DNA from: Cladobotryum mycophilum
Taxonomy: Eukaryota > Ascomycota > Sordariomycetes > Hypocreales > Hypocreaceae
Reading direction: 5' to 3'
DNA length: 64,000 nucleotides
NCBI GenBank assembly: GCA_036429605.1
Contig: JAVFKD010000002.1
Coordinates: forward strand, 2,790,001 to 2,854,000
A program made the translations under genes and the position numbers. The notes under the pieces were generated by a model. The model was not told the origin of the DNA and searched no databases. It saw only the letters and a list, made by a program, of their open reading frames with translations. This document shows positions 57,627 through 64,000 of the stretch, in pieces. The first letter of the stretch is position 1. Each line of letters opens with the position of its first letter.

Positions 57627-58173
57627 TTTGGCGAATAGTCCTATCGAGAAAGAGATGCTTGGTGGGCTTGATTCTTGGTGCAAAGTTCAAGGCTGTCTGC
57701 CGCTCACATATAAAAAAGCATGTGAGCTGTCGCCTCTGTTTCGCGACCAGCAAGGGAAATAGCCTGATATTCAGGTATCATTTGTTGCGAATATTTGATT
57801 CGCGCCCTCATTGAGCCTTCATGATTGCGACCCGTAGCTTAATTGTCTGACTGTGTAATTTGTTGAAAGGTGCAAGAAAGTTGACTGTCGATCAGCTGCA
57901 AGACGTGGGGCGCAGATGGGAGAGCGATGACATAACTGCTAAACCTATTGTAGCGTTTTAGCGTTGCAACAGTGCCATGCTTCGCCCCTCGTCAGCCTTC
58001 AAGCTCCAACATGTCTTGAACATCCATCTTCCTTCCATCTCGTGCTCTCGTTGATAAAGCCACGTTGATGATTTGATTATAGACCACGTCGTTCATGTGT
58101 CTTTAGTTTTATAAAACCATCTAGACACTTACATCGACTCGATAATTCCGACTCTTTTCTTGTTTTCGCCACA
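57627..58173. promoter_or_regulatory. Bidirectional promoter region LENG1-like/SEC18 (547 bp)
   Basis: Head-to-head start codons of a splicing-type gene and SEC18. No specific sites are claimed. Confidence 0.55.
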
Positions 58174-60802
58174 ATGTCTAGAGATCAAGGGCGAGGGTTG
58201 TTTGGCAACATGGGACTGCCCAGTGGTAACCAGCGAGCGCCTCCAAGTCAAGGGCAACGACCCGCGCCTGGCGGCTATGGTGGTGATAGATCCTACCAAG
58301 CCTATAGCGCTCCTCAGGGATATGGATCGCCTCAAGGCCACGGAGACCCTCGCGGCGGACAGGGTGCGCCCGCCAACAGATACGTCGAAAAGGGCCCCTC
58401 ATCATCTCAAGGAGGCGGGCGGGTTGTCAATCTGCAGGTTGAGAAAGTCACAGACAAGTCCCTTCAGTCGAGACTGATCTACGGCAATACGTGCGAAATC
58501 TGACCCAATACTAAGTACTAGACGAATTGTTCTAACATGACTTCCTAGGTGTGCTGTTTCTCCCGACGACTTCCCTCCCCGACGTGATGGTTCTGACTAC
58601 TACATTCTTCTTCGAGCTGGCCAGCCCCCGGCGAATTCGTTGTTACTGCGACACCTGTGCCTGGGTTCCCCCGAGGAAGCATCAGCTTGTCCGATCCCCA
58701 GCGTACGTGGTGCGGCGTTGCTATGCGAGACATCTTTACGGGCGAGGTTTTCGACCCATTTGCGACTGGAGGCAAGGCGTACCTAGGCACTCTCGATGTT
58801 GAAGTCGGATTCGCCTCTTTGACCAAGAAAACCGATATTCCCTATGACGAGGATGAGCTGTCTAAAATCTTTATCGACACTTTCCAGAACCAGGTCCTTT
58901 CTCCTGGGCAGCGGATTTTGATGGACGTTCGAAACATTCCGCTCCTGCTTGTTATTAAGACAGTTGGGTTGGTCGATCTGGCAATGGCTGATGAGGGTGG
59001 AAAACAAGTTCACAGAGATTCCCATGCCAGGGGTATTTTAACAAACCAGACCCGAGTACTCTTCCATCGTGATGGAAAGGGAGACTTTAACATGAAACCG
59101 TCCGCGACGAAGCCCAACGCCAACGCAATTTTGGCGCCTGATTTCAAGTTCGAAGATATGGGCATTGGTGGTTTGGGTGACGAGTTCTCAACCATCTTCC
59201 GTCGTGCCTTTGCCTCTCGTGTGTTCCCCCTGGTTTGGTTGCCAAGATGGGTATTCCACACGTGAAGGGTATGCTTCTTTACGGACCCCCGGAACTGGTA
59301 AGACTTTGATTGCCAGACAAATTGGTAAAATGCTCAATGCTCGTCCACCAAAGGTCATCAACGGTCCCGAGGTCCTGAACAAGTATGTTGGTCAGTCTGA
59401 GGAAAACATTCGAAAGCTGTTTGCGGACGCCGAGAAGGAATACAAAGAAAAGGGGGATGAGAGCAGTCTTCATATCATCATCTTTGATGAGTTGGATGCC
59501 GTTTGCAAGCAGCGTGGATCAGGGGCTGGCGGTGGTACTGGTGTTGGAGACAGTGTTGTCAACCAGCTTCTATCCAAGCTCGATGGTGTTGATCAACTCA
59601 ACAATATTCTTCTGATTGGAATGACAAACAGAAAAGACATGATTGACGACGCTCTACTACGACCCGGACGTTTGGAAGTCCACCTCGAGATTTCGCTCCC
59701 AGACGAGGACGGTCGACTCGAAATCCTCAAAATTCACACCTCCAAGATGAGCACCAACGGGCTCTTGGATCCCAGCGTGAATCTCGAGGAATTAGCAGGT
59801 CTCACCAAGAATTTCTCTGGTGCCGAGATCAACGGTCTAGTCAAGGCTGCTGCGTCATTTGCCTTTTCCCGCCACACAGAGGTTGGTCAGCTGGCCGCCG
59901 TGAAGCAGGATGTGGCGAGCATGAGAGTCAACCGAGACGATTTCATGAACGCCCTGACCGAGGTTCGACCTGCCTACGGTGTCTCGGAAGCGGAACTGGA
60001 GGATGCTGTCCGACTTGGCATCATACCGTATGGCCAACACATTGACGCCACCGTCCAGGAGATGATGCGTGTCGTAGGCATGATCAAGGATGACCCCAAC
60101 AAGTTCAGCACGTCCGTTCTGTTCCACGGCCCCAGGTCATCTGGAAAGACGGCCCTTGCCGCGCACATCGCCATGCAATCTGGTTTCCCATTTGTCAAGA
60201 TGGTGACGCCAGCTGACCTTGTCGGCTACCGCGATGACTTTGCTAAGAAGGATTATGTTCATAAGGCCTTTGCCGATGCATATAAATCGCCAACTAGCAT
60301 TCTGATTCTGGATGACTTTGAGCGTCTGATTGGATGGAACCCCATCGGACCTCGATTCTCCAATACTATGCTTGAGGCTCTGACTACTCTTATTGTCTCT
60401 AAGCCACCCAAGGTGAGTTGTACGCCATGTCTCTCTGCAGTAGTACGGTACTAATCATGTTACTAGGGCCACCGCCTCCTCATTTTTGTCACGACATCCA
60501 AGGCTTCTGTTCTCAAGATGCTCGAGATTGACGGGGACTTTGCTAAGAAGGTTGCCGTGCCTGCAGTCTCGAATCTGCGGGAGCTTGCAGTAGTGCTACA
60601 TGAGGCTAGGGTTTTGAACTCGGGCGATGTCAACCAAACGATCAGTACTATTCAGGAGCGCACCGGGACAGAGGCGGTTGGCGTGGGAGTCAAGACTGTT
60701 CTGGACTGCGTCTTTGAGGCTAGAGCAGGCGGACCAAACACCAATGTGCTTGACACATTATCAGATCTTCTTGTTGAGAAGATTCAAGAGATACAACTAT
60801 AG
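58174..60802 (+). CDS. SEC18: Sec18/NSF AAA+ ATPase (three apparent single-base losses)
   Basis: Exons: 58174..58490, 58549..60412 and 60467..60802, about 839 aa once three bases are restored. It is the hexameric ATPase that disassembles SNARE complexes after membrane fusion, with Sec17. The N-terminus is Gly/Gln/Pro-rich (YGGDRSYQAYSAPQGYG), then the N domain (RWCGVAM-like QRTWCGVAMRDIFTGEVF). D1 shows GPPGTGKTLIARQIGKML (residues 352-359 for the P-loop), DELD at about 420-423 and TNRKDMIDDALLRPGRLE. D2 shows GPRSSGKTALAAHI (about 634-641) and LDDFERLIGW (about 695). The frame is lost at C5 runs 58624-58628, 59226-59230 and 59286-59290. One extra C at each gives GQPPGEFVV, SRVFPPGLVAKMG and LLYGPPGTGK. 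All three expected sequences are highly conserved, so base loss in the assembly is likely. Confidence 0.93.
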
Positions 60803-63800
60803 TGTCTTGTTCCTGAGGACAATTTTTTTTTTTTTTTTTTTTTACTTATAATAGACACGGGCGAAGAAAAAAAGAATAGTACGGGATGGCGTGCCTTTAA
60901 TGGCTGGCTATATGACTTGGGGAGATGTGTACAGTTTTGGTTTTTGAGTCATACGAATGTCAAGATAACGAAGGGATGAGAGAGAAAGACAGAGAGAAAG
61001 AGAGAGAAGGGGATGTACGAGTTATCCAATTTTAGAATTCATGACATGTTTGTGGCTGCGTTTTCTGAGGATCGTCCCGCGTTTATCCAGCCTTGCAATT
61101 CTACATGCATTAGCGTAGGTTTCAGCAGCCAAGGTCATCATCATCATCATCATGGCTGTGGAGGTACATTTTTTCGATCCCAAAGTCATGTGGGGGGCAA
61201 GGAGGGTCATCTCGATGTTCTGTTGAGGATCTATGATGTGTGCGCTGTTGGAAGTTGGATGACGATGATGACAGAAAGTTGAGCAATGTGGTGTTTTGTT
61301 TTTCACACACCCTCTTTTTTGGCTATAAGGTTTTGTCATATTTAAGAGATACCGCGGAAAAGATGATTAGAGACGTATCATAAAATCGTTTCTTTTTGAT
61401 GGGGAGCGGGTTTTTGGACGAGGGGACAAATGTTATCCTATCATATGATGTGGACAAAAGATCACACACACACCCTCACTCCTCTTTTTTTCTCTCAGTA
61501 AAAAAGCAATTATAAGTTCATACGCCGTTCTTTTTCTCTCTTTTCCCCCTCCCCAGAAAAAAGAAACGGTGTGGTGGCCCCGGCTACGAACTTTTAGGGC
61601 CTGGGGCTATTTTGTTATTATTATTATGTTTATTATGTTTACTATTTCTCTGTTCACACTACACGGCATGTGGAAAGTCCGTCTATAGTCTGGGATAATA
61701 GCTTCTTCGGCTGGTCCAGATAGAGAGGGAAAGGCTATGCCGCTGTAGTTTTGGACTGGGATGTGAGATGTTTGGGATGGGAGTGAGAGAGGGAGTGAGG
61801 CTGTGCCTGAATTGGCGGTGGAGAGGGAAGATACAGAGAGAGAGGAAACCAGATGCAGCCCCCGACCAACAGATCTTTGCATAAGGGCGATAATAGTCTA
61901 GACTCCAGAAAAAAAATGATTTTTTACAGCTACAGCTAAAGTCGGTTTAGGTATTACTCAAAAAGATGACTTTTATTTTTTATTTTTTATTTTTTGCTAA
62001 TTTGTTGGTCCGTGGCGCGGATGCGTTTTGCGTACTCCGTAGTTGGGGGCAAAAGTGCAAAAAGGGAGAAGGAGGTTGAATGGGACAGCGTGGTATCGAG
62101 GGAGGATAATACGCAAAGCAACGTACATAAGCGTGTCGAGCCTTTTTTTCTTTCTTTTTTTTTCTTTTTCTTTTTTGTTTTTTTCAGCCCTCCATGGCTC
62201 TCTCAGACTAACAAGAAAATGGGAAATCGCAAGGGCCGGCCGAAAATCACGGAGACGGCATGGGATGGGGAGGGGGGATATGTCGTCGTCCCAAGGGGAT
62301 GCGGCGGCGGCCTTGCTCTCTCTCTCTCCCGTGTGTCTGCCGAGGAGGAGGGGGAGGAGACTCGGTATTGGATAGGTAGGTACTAATGCTCCGTACAAAG
62401 CAACAACGTGAGGTCACGGGTTTTTCTGAAACGTGGGTTTTGTCCCATCTCGTTACCAAGGCCAAGGTTTGGCGTTGTAACAGAGATTTATGGAGATCCT
62501 AATGTCTCGTACTTGTAGGTTATGGCTTGTTAGTACTCCGTGTTCCGTCGTAGTATTTGCTTGGTCTTGGTCTTGGTCTTGCTCGGAAAGTTTTGATCCT
62601 TGTTTTGGTTGTTTTTTCCCCTTCTCATGCTTTAGTGCACGTCAGACGTACAGTGCTCCATACATCTGCTTTCAGTCATGTGCCCCCCTCCCCCTTTGAT
62701 CTGGGGAGGGGGAGTCATCGGTATCGGTATCGGCATCGATCATCAGTATGTACAGTAGTAGCCCAATTTTCCCATTCCCGAAAGATTGGGTGGCCAGACC
62801 CTGAGCTCACGGGTTAGGGCAGACATGCCTCGGCCTCACACTTGTATGTATTGGGGAGTTCTCCGTTCTCCGTACATGCATACTTGTACATGCCTAGTAC
62901 AGGTAACTGACAGGCCATCATTAAACCAGAGCAATGGTCAGTTAGTCAGTCCCGGTCTCTCTTCCTGTGCCTTTTTAGCACGGTTACGTTGCAGAGCAAG
63001 TTTGCAGTAAAGGCTCCGGGAAAGACATTGTCGGTTTGTTTGCCTGCGCCTTTTTGGGCTGCAGGTACGGCATTTGAGAATCTTACTTGCATTTGCACTA
63101 CTTGGTAGCCCAGAAAGAGAGAGGGAGAGAAAGAGAAACGAAAAGGCGCATGCGTGCTGGTGAAGACTGAACATGGTCCTATTTTTCGTGATATTCGAGT
63201 CATGGACGTGACGAGGCTGCTGAAAAGCTCCACCAGACTGTGCACTGGTACAAGTATGTACACACACATGTCCGGAGCATGTATACGAAAGAGGCAAATG
63301 ATAACCATCACAGTAGCACAAAGACCTCGACTCTGCCATACTTGTAAAACAAGCTCATTTCTCTCGGCTGGTGATTGGTGCAAGAGACAAGGAGGTGATA
63401 TGAGAAATCGTGACCTTTCTCCGTCGCTCTGGCCGGCAACTCTAGCTTTTTGGTGCGTGTGGGGGTCCGGAAGCCATCCGGGGACCCGGTTGCTTGCCTG
63501 GTTTGTCCAAGTATGTGCATTCAAAACACAAGCCGACATTTGTTAGGCAAGTTAACCTCAAGCTATCCCAAGATCGGTCATATTCTAGGGTAGTTTCTTG
63601 ACAGATGCTGTCTGCTATCTCGTACTGGGGGGACGGTTTGAAGTGGGCTAATTATGACACCAGGGGCTGGAGGAGAAGAAGAAGAAGAAGAAGAAAGCCT
63701 TGACAATGGAAAAGGGAGGGAGGGAGGGATTGAGGCTCCAGAATGGAGATTGCTCGATTACCTCCCCCCAAGCATTCACACGAGATTTGAACCCAATAAA

Positions 63801-64000
63801 GTTCATGGCCACGTGCGGCAATTAAGATGGAGATATCCACTCCAAGCCAACTCGCTTACACCAAAACGCGATGTGACTGCCGCTGCTGCTGATCTTTTGT
63901 GCATACAGCAACGGTCGTTTATCCCTTGTTGGAGAGTTACTTACAGATGACGAGATGAATGCCACCGCAACTGAACAAAGATGGCGCGGGGCATGAGGCT
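60803..64000. other. SEC18 3' flank and gene-poor right end (3.2 kb)
   Basis: Starts with a poly(T) tract at about 60823-60843, followed by GA-rich sequence near 60977-61010, (CAT)n at 61137-61153, pyrimidine/poly(T)-rich sequence near 62140-62185 and a (GAA)n tract near 63676-63697. The longest frames (133 and 197 codons on the minus strand at 62938-63539) are unrecognised. The right edge shows no coding start that I can support. Confidence 0.45.
60823..60843. repeat. Poly(T) tract in SEC18 3' UTR
   Basis: About 21 T bases 20 nt after the stop codon; likely part of the 3' UTR or terminator region. Confidence 0.85.

Noticed and set aside
62938..63539. Two minus-strand frames of 133 and 197 codons near the right edge
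   Set aside because: They overlap each other in different frames and neither shows a domain.

Overview
The window is nuclear DNA of a filamentous ascomycete (Pezizomycotina; Sordariomycetes is my best guess, the order is not decided). The reasons are short introns (about 50-160 nt) with GTRNGT donors and CTAAC/CTGAC-type branch points, CT-rich leaders, microsatellite-rich spacers, and lineage-typical families: a Zn2Cys6 regulator, an RTA1-like membrane protein, a Thr/Ser-rich wall protein and fungal PRMT5, CRM1, Sec18 and Prp43.

I support 18 protein genes. Left part (1-10.5 kb): a secreted thioredoxin-like protein cut by the window edge (-), a kinetochore CENP-Q/Fta7 homologue with many AT-hooks (+), a Thr/Ser-rich secreted protein (-) and the HEAT-repeat RNA polymerase II assembly factor Rtp1 (-). 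From 10.5 to 23.1 kb the DNA is nearly gene-free apart from one small two-exon Cys-containing protein at 17.8-18.2 kb. A dense housekeeping block follows (23.1-45.8 kb): Prp43 (-) and PRMT5 (+) share a 644-bp divergent spacer, then alanine:glyoxylate aminotransferase (+), exportin CRM1 (+, 11 exons), a Zn2Cys6 factor (-), an RTA1-like seven-helix protein (-), the rRNA helicase Spb4 (-) and the CTP-dependent diacylglycerol kinase Dgk1 (+). A second gene-poor spacer runs 45.8-52.2 kb. The right block (52.2-60.8 kb) has a KxDL protein (+), an unassigned small protein (-), a calycin-like protein (+), a LENG1/Cir_N splicing-type protein (-) and Sec18/NSF (+). The last 3.2 kb shows no gene I can support.

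The genes do not form one pathway. They cover RNA processing (Prp43, PRMT5, Spb4, LENG1-like), transport (CRM1, Sec18, KxDL), polymerase assembly and chromosome segregation. I found no CRISPR array, intact transposon, rRNA or convincing tRNA, and no biosynthetic cluster or defence-like system.

The strongest unexpected pattern is technical but important. Five genes (CENP-Q, Rtp1, the Zn2Cys6 factor, the calycin-like protein and Sec18, the last three times) lose frame by exactly one base, each time in a short G or C run. Adding one base to the run restores the expected protein in every case. Base loss in this sequence is a simpler explanation than five broken genes, two or more of which should be essential. 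Exon coordinates were worked out by hand from splice signals and frame continuity, without transcript data or database searches.
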